A stretch of 64,000 bases of DNA. Origin: a virus. Shown piece by piece: positions 37,848 through 46,781 of this stretch. The notes below the pieces were generated by a model. That model was not told the origin of the DNA. It ran no database searches and saw only the letters and a list, made by a program, of their open reading frames with translations. Every line of letters begins with the position of its first letter. Positions within the stretch are counted from its first letter, which is position 1. Location: positions 1 to 64,000 of the IMG/VR virus record IMGVR_UViG_3300031857_000143, one strand, 5' to 3'. A program made the position numbers and the translations under genes.

Positions 37848-39171
37848 ATTCCGCCAGCAGGTGCTGGACCCAATCTCTAACAGCTTCTGTGGTGCTAAGT
37901 GGTACAATGCGACCATTTGGCTGGGTTCAGGACAGACCACTTCGTGCCATCATCCTCCAGCACATGCCATTGGACCAGAATTCAGCACCAATCCCAAAGC
38001 CATACACAACACAGCACAGAAGAAACAAGATCGCAAGATGATGCAGGCAGGAGAACGCCCGCCGGGCTGTGAATATTGCTGGAAGATCGAGGACATGGGT
38101 CGAGATGCTGTGTCGGACAGAGTTTACAAGAGCAAGATATACAAGATCGAGGATCTCAATCATGCGGCTAAAGCACCAGTGGAAACAGATGTTGATCTCC
38201 GCACTCTGGAGATCAGTTTTGATCGCACATGTCAGTTTGCATGTAGTTACTGCAATCCTGCTTTTAGCACTTCTTGGGTCAACGATATCCGCAAGCACGG
38301 ACCTTATACAGGACTCATTAGCGACGGCAGGAACCACTTTACTCATGCTCATGACAGTGCTCAGTTATACCGTTATGGGCAAACCAATCCATATGTGGAA
38401 GCGTTCTTCCAGTGGTGGGAATCGGACCTCCACAGGACCTTAGACGAACTACGCATCACCGGTGGCGAGCCACTGATGTCGGGCTATACCTGGAAACTCA
38501 TAGACTGGTTCAGAGACAATCCTGGTCGTAGTCATACCCGCCTGGCTATCAATTCCAATCTTGGCATGGAAGGAGATGTGATACAGCGTGCCATAGATGG
38601 CTGTGAAGGTGTAGAATTAGATCTATACACTTCTAACGAAAGTATAGGACCGCACGCAGAATACATCCGCGATGGGTTGAATTACGGACAGTGGACCTAC
38701 AACATGGAACATATCATGCAAACCAAGAAAGTGCGTGCGTTGCATGTGATGTGTACAGTCAATGCCTTGTGCCTGGAAAGCCTGCCAGAGTTCTTGCACT
38801 ATCTCATGTTATGGAAACAGGATTTTGGTGCAGACTTTCCGAACTTTACCTTGAACATACTCAGATTCCCCAGTTTCCAAAGTCCCTTGGTGTTGCCAGA
38901 TCGCATACGCATGCACCATAGAGACAGATTGCAGGCCTGGTTAGATCGATGGAATCATAACATCTGTTTGCAACCACACGAACGCAATCATGTGCAGAGA
39001 CTGATTGATTACCTCGATGTGGTCAAGACACCACATTCTGAGGCCTTTGACATGCCCCGACTACACAATGATTTCCGTGCATTCTATGAGCAATATGACA
39101 AACGGAGAAATCACAACTTCCGCCGAACTTTTCCTAACTTGGTATCATGGTATGACTCAATACAAATATAA
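37834..39171 (+). CDS. Radical SAM protein, subtype A, copy 2
   Basis: The 445-residue protein has CQFACSYC (Cys ~133, 137, 140) and LRITGGEPLMSG. The N-terminal cysteine region TTSCHHPPAHAI and GCEYCWKIED parallels copy 1, as do KWYNATIWLGSG and the C-terminal FRAFYEQYDKRRNHNFRRTF. The two are therefore paralogues, separated by a TEK gene. It may act on a related substrate or pair with copy 1. It overlaps the upstream gene by 14 bases. Confidence 0.82.
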   Translation: MDDLEFRQQVLDPISNSFCGAKWYNATIWLGSGQTTSCHHPPAHAIGPEFSTNPKAIHNTAQKKQDRKMMQAGERPPGCEYCWKIEDMGRDAVSDRVYKSKIYKIEDLNHAAKAPVETDVDLRTLEISFDRTCQFACSYCNPAFSTSWVNDIRKHGPYTGLISDGRNHFTHAHDSAQLYRYGQTNPYVEAFFQWWESDLHRTLDELRITGGEPLMSGYTWKLIDWFRDNPGRSHTRLAINSNLGMEGDVIQRAIDGCEGVELDLYTSNESIGPHAEYIRDGLNYGQWTYNMEHIMQTKKVRALHVMCTVNALCLESLPEFLHYLMLWKQDFGADFPNFTLNILRFPSFQSPLVLPDRIRMHHRDRLQAWLDRWNHNICLQPHERNHVQRLIDYLDVVKTPHSEAFDMPRLHNDFRAFYEQYDKRRNHNFRRTFPNLVSWYDSIQI

Positions 39172-40414
39172 CAGCCCTGATTTATTGAAGCCGGTGGATC
39201 TTACCGAGCGCGAAAATTTTTTATTGAAAGAATCAAAGACTTTTTGTATCTATCCCTGGATACATTTACATGCATATCCCACGGGAGAAGCCTATCCTTG
39301 TTGTCATGCAGAAATGAAAGTGGGACAGGTTGGAGATTGTAGGTCTCAGACTCTGCAAGAAATCTGGACCGGTGATGCCATGGGCCAGTTGCGCGACAAT
39401 ATGTTGCATGACATCAAAAGCAAAGCTTGCCAACGTTGCTATGAACAGGAGTCTGCAGGTTTTTTCAGTGGTAGGCAGTCGGCCAACAAGCATCATGGAC
39501 ATCATATAAAAAAGTTATCAACTAATCCTTTTGAAATGACTTACTGGGACATACGCTTTTCTAATCTTTGCAATCTCAGTTGTCGCAGTTGTGGACATAT
39601 TTTCAGCAGTTCGTGGTATCAGGATCAGGCCAAACTGGCGGGCACCGACTGGGCATCAAAGAATCGCGCTCTGAACATCGCTGGGCGAACCGCCAACGAC
39701 ATGTGGGAGCAGTTGTTGCCACACATAGATTATGTGGAGCAGATTTATTTTGCCGGTGGTGAGCCATTGATGATGGACGAACATTATCGTATCTTGGAAG
39801 AATTGGAACGCAGAGGCCGATTTGATGTGCGACTGATTTACAATACCAATTTTACCCAGGTAAGATTAAAAGATAGGTATGTGTTTGACTATTGGAAAAA
39901 ATTCGACAGCGTAGCAGTGGGAGCCAGCCTTGATGCCATGGGATCACGTGCTGAGTATATACGTAACGGTACAGACTGGCAGCAGGTAGAAGAAAATAGA
40001 CGCCGCATGATAGATATCTGCCCCAATGTAGATTTTTATATCAGTCCTACTTTGAGTATACTCAATGCCTGGCATTTACCAGATTTCCACCGACATTGGG
40101 TTGATCGAGGACTCATACGACCTCAAGATTGTAATATAAACATATTGCAAGATCCAGCATGGTATAGATTGGATATTGCGCCCGTCAAGTACAAGCAAAG
40201 ATTACGCATCAAGTTTGAGGAACACATTGAGTGGTTGCGCGGTCGAGACAGTCTTTCTCGTGTTACTGTGGGACTACAATCAGCCATAAATTTCATGATG
40301 GCATCTGATAGATCTGATCTAGTCGATACCTTTTGGCAAAAGACCCAAGAACTTGATCGAATCAGATCGCAAAACATTGCCACTGCTCTTCCTGAATTAG
40401 AGGCGCTCCGATGA
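39152..40414 (+). CDS. Radical SAM protein, subtype B, copy 1, with N-terminal SPASM-like region
   Basis: The start at 39152 is chosen because it gives a 20-base overlap with the upstream gene; earlier ATGs would overlap by over 80 bases. The 420-residue protein opens with TFCIYPWIHLHAYPTGEAYP then CC (Cys 32, 50, 51), and later ACQRCYEQES. This C..PW.......G...PCC...C..C layout is normally C-terminal in SPASM proteins but here precedes the core. The core has CNLSCRSC (Cys 140, 144, 147) and YFAGGEPLMM. It most resembles the next two genes. Confidence 0.83.
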   Translation: MTQYKYNSPDLLKPVDLTERENFLLKESKTFCIYPWIHLHAYPTGEAYPCCHAEMKVGQVGDCRSQTLQEIWTGDAMGQLRDNMLHDIKSKACQRCYEQESAGFFSGRQSANKHHGHHIKKLSTNPFEMTYWDIRFSNLCNLSCRSCGHIFSSSWYQDQAKLAGTDWASKNRALNIAGRTANDMWEQLLPHIDYVEQIYFAGGEPLMMDEHYRILEELERRGRFDVRLIYNTNFTQVRLKDRYVFDYWKKFDSVAVGASLDAMGSRAEYIRNGTDWQQVEENRRRMIDICPNVDFYISPTLSILNAWHLPDFHRHWVDRGLIRPQDCNINILQDPAWYRLDIAPVKYKQRLRIKFEEHIEWLRGRDSLSRVTVGLQSAINFMMASDRSDLVDTFWQKTQELDRIRSQNIATALPELEALR

Positions 40415-41616
40415 AGGTTCCTCACGACAAGTTTTGCGTGTTGCCTTGGATAAGCCTTGAAGCCAGTCCTATCGGCACCGTGAGACCTTGCTGTTTGTCT
40501 CGCAACGAGATAGTGGACGAACATGGTACCAAGTTCGGCCTGGGGGAAACGTCTATCCAGACTATCAGACAAAGCCAGCACATGCAAGAACTACGAAAAT
40601 CTTTCTTGCAAGGACAACAGACCCCTGACTGTGAACGTTGTTGGAACGAAGAACGTGCGGGCCGAACCAGCAAACGCATGCATACTTTGGATCGCCTGAA
40701 ACACGTCGTGGACACTGAACAATGGACAGATCAACCCGAACCCTTGATGTTCTTGGATCTCAAACTGGGTAATATATGCAATCTTAAATGCCGCATTTGC
40801 GGATCATGGTCATCATCGACCTATGCAGCCGAAGAAATAAAATATCAGCAAGAAAAGAAAAATAACTTCCATTATGTCATGATGAAGTTGGGTCGCTGGC
40901 CCAGAGAAGAACAGAGATTCTGGCAAGATCTCGAGTCTAACCTCGAAAGTTTACGATATCTTGAATTCACCGGAGGTGAACCATTCATGATACAAGAACA
41001 TTTTGATCTCCTGGCCAAGTTGGTTGATCGAGGCTTGGCTGCCAACATTGATATACACTACAACACCAATGGTACCATGTATCCTGTAGGAGCAGAAGCA
41101 CTGTGGAAAAACTTCCGGCACGTAGAAATAGCGTTCAGCATTGATGATGTGTCCGAAAGATTTGAATATCAACGGGCCGGAGCCGACTGGACTGCCGTGA
41201 ATGGTCATGTAGAACTATTCCGTCAAATGCGTGCAAGGAACAAAAATATAACCCTGCAGGTTTGTACCACGGTCAATGTGTTTAACGTGATGTATCTTGA
41301 AGATGTGGCTGCCTGGATAGATCAGCAGGATTTTGATTTTGTTTACTGGAATATGTTGCATGATGCTCCGCAATTCTGTATAGCCAATCTGCCGGCCAAA
41401 GCCAAAGAAATCACGCAGGCCCGATTAAGGAGCGGCCGATTCAGTGTCAAACACGATACTGAGATACAACGCATCATTGATTTTATGAATCAAGGTACCA
41501 GCACTGATGGTAGCGATCTTAGAAGAAGCGTCTACGAGGTCGATCAGAGACGCGGACAAAATCTCAATCAAGTGGCTCCCGAATTTGCATTTGCTATAGA
41601 TTATGATTTCCTCTAA
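40411..41616 (+). CDS. Radical SAM protein, subtype B, copy 2, with N-terminal SPASM-like region
   Basis: The 401-residue protein begins KFCVLPWISLEASPIGTVRP then CC, followed by DCERCWNEERAG. The radical SAM core has CNLKCRIC (Cys 123, 127, 130) and LEFTGGEPFMIQEHF. The CERCW block resembles auxiliary-cluster ligands. The ATGA overlap at 40411-40414 couples it to copy 1. It ends with a YEVDQRRGQNLNQVAPEF segment equivalent to the C-terminal helix of its neighbours. Substrate unknown. Confidence 0.83.
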   Translation: MKVPHDKFCVLPWISLEASPIGTVRPCCLSRNEIVDEHGTKFGLGETSIQTIRQSQHMQELRKSFLQGQQTPDCERCWNEERAGRTSKRMHTLDRLKHVVDTEQWTDQPEPLMFLDLKLGNICNLKCRICGSWSSSTYAAEEIKYQQEKKNNFHYVMMKLGRWPREEQRFWQDLESNLESLRYLEFTGGEPFMIQEHFDLLAKLVDRGLAANIDIHYNTNGTMYPVGAEALWKNFRHVEIAFSIDDVSERFEYQRAGADWTAVNGHVELFRQMRARNKNITLQVCTTVNVFNVMYLEDVAAWIDQQDFDFVYWNMLHDAPQFCIANLPAKAKEITQARLRSGRFSVKHDTEIQRIIDFMNQGTSTDGSDLRRSVYEVDQRRGQNLNQVAPEFAFAIDYDFL

Positions 41617-42904
41617 ACCTAACACCTTGTGCCTTGCGCCGTGGACACACACTTATCTTTCGCCGCAGACTGAGCGAAGGATGTGTTGTGCCAGTAGAGA
41701 GCCTGCTCAAAATTTCCAGCAATACATTGACACAGCTGCAGGCACCGGTCGTTATATTCCTATTACATTAGACGACCATTGGAACAGCGAGCACATGCGT
41801 AGTGTGCGTCGTCGCATGATGGCTGGCGAAATCTTGCCCGAGTGTGAAGTTTGCAATGAAAAATTGTTAAACACAGACGTTTACAGAGATTATTTCAATC
41901 GTTTGTTTGCACACAAATATGAGCAGGCCATGGCATCCACAGCCGAGGATGGATCCACTACCATGCAACCGGTGAGCTGGGACTATAGATTTTCAAATCT
42001 TTGCAATTTCAAATGCAGGATGTGTGGTGACATGTTAAGTTCGGCCTGGGAAAGTGAACAGAGACAGCATAACATGATTGACTGGTCTAATACCAAAAAC
42101 AACTGGATGCTCCCCGCCGTCAGAGCACAAATAAGTAAGTTTCAAGACACCCAGATAGAACAAGAGTTTGCTGATGCAGTGGAACAGCATCGTGTGGAAG
42201 AGGTTTACTGGGTGGGCGGCGAACCGTTGATGTACGAACAGCATTGGCGGTACATGAAAAGAATAATTGACCTGGGTGACGGGCCCAAACTCTATGCCAG
42301 ATATAACACCAATCTTTCTCGTATCCACTATCGTGGGATTGATCTTTATGACGATATTCTTGGACATGTTCGCGACTGGCAAATCTGTGCCAGCCTTGAC
42401 GGAACCGGAGCCACAGGAGAATACATCCGAACCGGACTCGACTATGAACAATGGCGACATAACTTTGCCCGAGGATTGGACCTATGCAAGAATCGCCGCC
42501 AGATGCGAATCGATTTCACACTCACTTTACCTGGACTGTTTGAAATCAGAAGAATACAAACGCTCGCTGACGAATTCGGAGTTGACATCCTTGCCAAAGT
42601 AGTGTTTGGGTTTTCACCCGATATAGTGATGAGTCCTCTTGCATTGCCACGATGGCTTCTCGACAAGAAAATCAATAATTTGCTGGAAGATTTACCACCC
42701 GGGGCGTTAAAAGATGTGCTGTGTCAATTGAAACATAGGCCTACTTTCCAGGAAGCATGGCCAGATTCCTGGCAACAAGGTCTTGTTGATGGCAAAAGAC
42801 GTGTGTTAAAATTAGAGTCTATACGAAAAGATACATACACCTGGAATGATATTACCAAAGAGGACGAAGAAATACATGCATGGTGGCAAGAAATATCCTG
42901 TTGA
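41603..42904 (+). CDS. Radical SAM protein, subtype B, copy 3, with N-terminal SPASM-like region
   Basis: The 433-residue protein starts TLCLAPWTHTYLSPQTERRM then CC, followed by ECEVCNEKLL, so the N-terminal cysteine layout is kept while the sequence is diverged. The core has CNFKCRMC (Cys 134, 138, 141) and YWVGGEPLMYEQHW. An insertion of ~40 residues lies between the two. It overlaps the upstream gene by 14 bases and the next one by 29. It is the last of five radical SAM genes in 7.6 kb. Confidence 0.83.
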   Translation: MISSKPNTLCLAPWTHTYLSPQTERRMCCASREPAQNFQQYIDTAAGTGRYIPITLDDHWNSEHMRSVRRRMMAGEILPECEVCNEKLLNTDVYRDYFNRLFAHKYEQAMASTAEDGSTTMQPVSWDYRFSNLCNFKCRMCGDMLSSAWESEQRQHNMIDWSNTKNNWMLPAVRAQISKFQDTQIEQEFADAVEQHRVEEVYWVGGEPLMYEQHWRYMKRIIDLGDGPKLYARYNTNLSRIHYRGIDLYDDILGHVRDWQICASLDGTGATGEYIRTGLDYEQWRHNFARGLDLCKNRRQMRIDFTLTLPGLFEIRRIQTLADEFGVDILAKVVFGFSPDIVMSPLALPRWLLDKKINNLLEDLPPGALKDVLCQLKHRPTFQEAWPDSWQQGLVDGKRRVLKLESIRKDTYTWNDITKEDEEIHAWWQEISC

Positions 42905-43958
42905 AATAGATCTGATAGATCGTCGATCACAGCATGTCATCACAGTAAAAATTGATGTCATTGATCATAATCTGGGTCGTAAGTGGATACAAGCATTGGA
43001 TCATGTGCTATTCAACGAGTTACATTTGGAAAAAAATTATTGTTTCCTCGGCTTTGCTGACAGCGATCGAGATGGCCAGATGATCTTGGATCGAGTCAAC
43101 GCAAGCATTTTATATATCAATGATGCCGACATTGGTTACCATATTGATGATTGGTTTACTATGGCCAACACCATGACAGACGAACCCCAAGGCAATCGTA
43201 CAAAAGGCAGGAACATCGTACAACACCGTCTCAACATGCTCCATAGATATTTTGAAGATTTACAGGGCAGTAGCGGCCGCATGAGTGATTTCTACATCAA
43301 GGCGGATCACGAAATAAGATGGCATATCCGGCAACTTAATCTACTGTGCCACGAATTCGAGTCTTGGGCCTTGTCTTATCGCAAGCAGATCGAGGCCCCA
43401 GATTGGCAAAGGCCCAGCCAACTCATGTGCTGGCTCAGTGCTCCACGTTTTGCTTTGGAAATTGAAGATCTTGATTTGTTCGGGGTGGACACTATCAATC
43501 GTGATCTTGGCGGCGTATACATAGGCGTGAACAAAGCCGTGGGCAAACATCATTGGGAAGTGTTCCAGGATGAAGGACGTGATAGCAGGATCGGAGAATT
43601 GACAACCAGCGCCTTGCGCAATCAGTCCGAAGCAGCCGCAGACTTTGATATAGAGTGGGGGCGCAATCCCAAAGATTTCCCCTGGCAGACGAAAATGTTG
43701 GAAGACTTCCGACATTGGCTTACCATCAATGGGTTTGACCCTGAGGATCCTGAATTGACCATTGGCCATCCTAAGATAGCACAGGTAGATCTAAAGGTCT
43801 CTTTTGGTACAGAAGATCCGCAAAAAATCTGGGCAATGTTGAACCAACATCTTGACGTAAGTGAAGTGCGCACCTTGCGCCATAGGGCACATTATGCTTA
43901 TCACTGGAGTGACGAGGATTACATACAGAGACAGATTGAAATTTTGAAACAAGGATAA
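42876..43958 (+). CDS. Unknown protein linked to the radical SAM cluster
   Basis: ATG 42876 (361 residues) is preferred over 42846, since it gives the shorter overlap. No known family is recognised. Visible features are NYCFLGFADSDRDGQMILDR, then an ADIGYHIDDWF acidic stretch, RHIRQLNLLCHEFE-type helices and a C-terminal SFGTEDPQKIWAMLNQHLD. It is rich in His, Asp and Trp and looks soluble. Its position directly after the radical SAM genes suggests a substrate or accessory protein. This is inference from place only. Confidence 0.55.
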   Translation: MHGGKKYPVEIDLIDRRSQHVITVKIDVIDHNLGRKWIQALDHVLFNELHLEKNYCFLGFADSDRDGQMILDRVNASILYINDADIGYHIDDWFTMANTMTDEPQGNRTKGRNIVQHRLNMLHRYFEDLQGSSGRMSDFYIKADHEIRWHIRQLNLLCHEFESWALSYRKQIEAPDWQRPSQLMCWLSAPRFALEIEDLDLFGVDTINRDLGGVYIGVNKAVGKHHWEVFQDEGRDSRIGELTTSALRNQSEAAADFDIEWGRNPKDFPWQTKMLEDFRHWLTINGFDPEDPELTIGHPKIAQVDLKVSFGTEDPQKIWAMLNQHLDVSEVRTLRHRAHYAYHWSDEDYIQRQIEILKQG

Positions 43959-43961
43959 AAT

Positions 43962-44063
43962 ATGAACTGGTTTAGAAGATTGGTAGCCAAAATTAAATTA
44001 GAAATTCGTTATCGTAGAAAGCTCAAAGAACTGCGCAAACGCGACCCTTTCATTTACAAATGA
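43962..44063 (+). CDS. 33-residue basic peptide between the radical SAM block and carbamoyltransferase
   Basis: The ATG at 43962 opens a 33-codon frame that ends in an ATGA overlap with the carbamoyltransferase start. The peptide is very basic (MNWFRRLVAKIKLEIRYRRK, then KELRKRDPFIYK) and would form an amphipathic helix. The RKRDPFIY ending recalls tiny proteins of marine phages, by memory. A ribosome site AAGGAT lies six bases before the ATG. Overlap and length make it a likely gene. The function is unknown. Confidence 0.65.
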   Translation: MNWFRRLVAKIKLEIRYRRKLKELRKRDPFIYK

Positions 44064-45541
44064 AACACATTTTAGGAGTTTCGGCGGGTTTTCATGACGC
44101 CGCGGTCAGTATCGTGCGTGGTGATGGGGAGATCGTGTTTGCTGGACACAGCGAACGATACAGCAAGATCAAGAATGATCCCAACATTCATCCAGCGCTC
44201 ATGGAAGAATGCTGTGAATGGGATTATGATACCGTGGCTTTTTATGAACGTCCATGGATGCACAACATCCAGCAATGGAGATCGGGGCAAAAGTTGTATG
44301 GACCATGGACAGCGAGCGGTGCGCTGAAAAAGCATCTCGGCTCATGGTATCAACATCCAGCTCATCGTGAGTTGTGCTTTGCCCATCACCTCAGTCATGC
44401 CGCGGCCGGATTCCAGACATCACCATTTGATCAGGCCGCAGTAGTGGTCATCGACGCCATTGGCGAACTTGATACTGTGTCGATTTATAGTGCTGCCTAC
44501 GATAACCAAGGTCGTGCGCACTATAAAAAAATGTGGGGACAACGATATCCACACTCAATAGGGCTATTTTATTCGGCCATAACCAAGGCAGTGGGACTGC
44601 GACCCATGGATGAAGAATACATCACCATGGGCATGGCAGCCTATGGTAATCGACTGGGGTGTGCATGGATGCGAGATCAGTTTGTTGAAGATGATATTGC
44701 TATGCAATTCAAACAAAATCTGCACATTGGATTTGATGATGAGTTGAGTTTTGCCAGCAAGGAAGATATCGCGGCATCGGCGCAGGCACTGGCAGAACAT
44801 TTAATCAAGTCAATCATGCGTCGTGCCAAAGAATTGACTGGCTGCGAAAACTTAGTTTACATGGGCGGCGTCGCTTTGAACTGCGTGGCCAATGCGCATC
44901 TCGGCAAGTATTTTGATAGAGTTTGGATCATGCCCAATCCCGGTGATGCTGGTAGCAGTCTTGGTGCAGCCGCATTAGCTCATGGTGGTCGCCTGCGTTG
45001 GCGAGATGCGTATCTTGGACACCGGATATCCGGAGATTACCCTGTCAAACCTTTGTTGGATCATCTGCTCCGAGACAAGATAGTAGGAGTAGCATCAGGA
45101 AGAGCCGAATGGGGACCACGAGCCTTGGGCAATCGTAGTTTGTTAGCCGACCCGCGCGGGTGGGAGATCAAGGATCGAGTGAATGAAATCAAACGCAGAC
45201 AGAAATTTAGACCGTTCGCACCGGTCATATTGGAAGAACTGGCTGATGAGTATTTTGTTATGTCTCTTGGGTGGAATCGTTGTCGCTATATGCAGTCAGT
45301 CGCTCATTGCCGCGAGCCTGATCGTTTTCCTGCTATATGCCATGTCGATGGAACCAGCCGAGTACAGACAGTTCCAGCAGATGGCTCGGGCATCAGACAG
45401 TTGTTAGAACAATGGTACCTGCTCACGGGCTGTCCCATGCTTTTGAATACCAGCCTCAACATCCGTGGAGAGCCCATGGTCAACGATCGATCAGATGCTG
45501 ATAGATTTGAAAAGAACTATGGTGTCGTGGTTTGCTCATGA
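44060..45541 (+). CDS. O-carbamoyltransferase, NodU/CmcH/TobZ family
   Basis: The 493-residue protein starts ILGVSAGFHDAAVSIVRGDG, the typical Kae1-like opening. It has the metal-binding FAHHLSHAAAGF, the GGVALNCVANAHLG region and the C-terminal domain with EWGPRALGNRSLLADPR and KFRPFAPVILEE. These enzymes use carbamoyl phosphate and ATP, through a carbamoyl-AMP step, to carbamoylate a sugar or other hydroxyl. Family lengths run 480-620, so this one is near complete. A carbamoyl-sugar product fits the surrounding glycosyltransferase genes. Confidence 0.9.
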   Translation: MKHILGVSAGFHDAAVSIVRGDGEIVFAGHSERYSKIKNDPNIHPALMEECCEWDYDTVAFYERPWMHNIQQWRSGQKLYGPWTASGALKKHLGSWYQHPAHRELCFAHHLSHAAAGFQTSPFDQAAVVVIDAIGELDTVSIYSAAYDNQGRAHYKKMWGQRYPHSIGLFYSAITKAVGLRPMDEEYITMGMAAYGNRLGCAWMRDQFVEDDIAMQFKQNLHIGFDDELSFASKEDIAASAQALAEHLIKSIMRRAKELTGCENLVYMGGVALNCVANAHLGKYFDRVWIMPNPGDAGSSLGAAALAHGGRLRWRDAYLGHRISGDYPVKPLLDHLLRDKIVGVASGRAEWGPRALGNRSLLADPRGWEIKDRVNEIKRRQKFRPFAPVILEELADEYFVMSLGWNRCRYMQSVAHCREPDRFPAICHVDGTSRVQTVPADGSGIRQLLEQWYLLTGCPMLLNTSLNIRGEPMVNDRSDADRFEKNYGVVVCS

Positions 45542-45744
45542 ATGAAAAATCTCAACGCAGTTTTTTAAAAACCGTGTCGTGGCGGGTGACTGGAAGCACC
45601 AGCACTGCTGTCATCGCTTGGCTCGTCACCGGAGATATAGGTGTGGCCGGTGCACTTGCTCTGATACAGGCCATGACTAATACTGTGCTTTATTACCTGC
45701 ACGAACGGTTGTGGAACAGAACAGATTTTGGTCGTCAGAAATAG
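45538..45744 (+). CDS. DUF2061 small membrane protein
   Basis: The ATG at 45538 overlaps the upstream stop (ATGA). The 68-residue protein reads RSFLKTVSWRVTGSTSTAVI, then AWLVTGDIGVAGALALIQAM and NTVLYYLHERLW: two hydrophobic segments with the DUF2061 signature KT.SWR..G and YYLHER.W. Members are integral inner-membrane proteins of unknown function that often sit with sugar or sulfate-activation genes. It closes the plus-strand operon; its last 10 bases overlap the opposite gene. Confidence 0.85.
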   Translation: MNEKSQRSFLKTVSWRVTGSTSTAVIAWLVTGDIGVAGALALIQAMTNTVLYYLHERLWNRTDFGRQK

Positions 45745-46781
45745 TTTTCTAAAGGGCCGCGCCTACGCAAATCCTGTGTCACGCAGGATATTCCACCATC
45801 CCAAAAATATTTGTGCCTGAGTTCGCAGATGATTGGTGTAATACCGTGTTTTTCACAAAGATCGAACACGGCTTTGTTGTAGCCGCTGAATACCACGTGT
45901 TGCTCGTCTAACACCAAACAGTTGACATCAAACACTGTCTCTTTAACAAAACCAGTCCAATCCTTCAAATATGTGTCAACAAATCGTGCAAAGTTTTTTG
46001 TAGGTTTGACCCCGGGCAAGTACCAGCGGCCATCCATGGTCTCGTAGCGGAACTTGCCCACCGCCATGGCAGCATTGATCGAACTGTCATTGATCCGCAA
46101 GACCTCCCAGCCAGGAAAATCCTGTTGATAATTGATATTGGAGTCATGCATGGTACTGAGTATCAAGCCGGGTTTTAAAATAGCAAAAACCGCATCTCCA
46201 TGCCCTTCGGTCACAGCACGTCTTAGCCGAAAACGATCATCCAACACATTTTCTCTGATCCATTCCATTTGCTCAGTGGTCAACCATTGACTGTTGTCAA
46301 AAAATATGTCGGTGCCCACTCGAACTATGCAGCTTGCCACAGCACTGGACATTACATGATCTGCATTCCATCCCCCGCAATGCGGATCGATCACTGTGCC
46401 GGGTTTGGTGGCATCGATGACATGGCAAATCGGATCTAATTCGCGCAGACTCAGCACACGCAACAGATGTTCGCCCAGGGTGATTTGCCAATCTCTTGGT
46501 GTCAATGGCGGCAAAGGTGCGCTGGTAGGAGATTCGCTGGTTTGGACGTTGATCCAGTAATCTTTGTCTGGTAGGTCGGGTCTGTAGACTTCGGCACCAT
46601 ACTGTATGATTGTCTGAGTGAGATTGTCAAGGTCTTCTGCACTTTCTTGTAAAATTTGCTGAAGTTGTCCGCGCACCTGCGGATCTTCGACAAAATCAAA
46701 GTAATCTGCGGTATACACACGTCCGACTATGACTGCTTCCAGAGGTTGCCAAGAAGTATAGGCTTGTACTGGTAAATTCAT
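45735..46781 (-). CDS. Amidinotransferase-fold enzyme (glycine amidinotransferase-like), copy 2
   Basis: The 348-residue protein, the same length as copy 1, has QPLEAVIVGRVYTADYF at the N-terminus, the catalytic-His block TEGHGDAVFAIL and the Cys block FWDGGISCVTQDLRRRG. Between these, DFPGWEVLRIND matches TFPGWDIYNINHH in copy 1. Overall similarity is modest, so this is an old duplication or two separate acquisitions. Copy 1 is on the plus strand about 11.6 kb away. It forms an ATGA overlap with the TEK gene that precedes it on the minus strand. Confidence 0.75.
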   Translation of the reverse strand: MNLPVQAYTSWQPLEAVIVGRVYTADYFDFVEDPQVRGQLQQILQESAEDLDNLTQTIIQYGAEVYRPDLPDKDYWINVQTSESPTSAPLPPLTPRDWQITLGEHLLRVLSLRELDPICHVIDATKPGTVIDPHCGGWNADHVMSSAVASCIVRVGTDIFFDNSQWLTTEQMEWIRENVLDDRFRLRRAVTEGHGDAVFAILKPGLILSTMHDSNINYQQDFPGWEVLRINDSSINAAMAVGKFRYETMDGRWYLPGVKPTKNFARFVDTYLKDWTGFVKETVFDVNCLVLDEQHVVFSGYNKAVFDLCEKHGITPIICELRHKYFWDGGISCVTQDLRRRGPLENYF

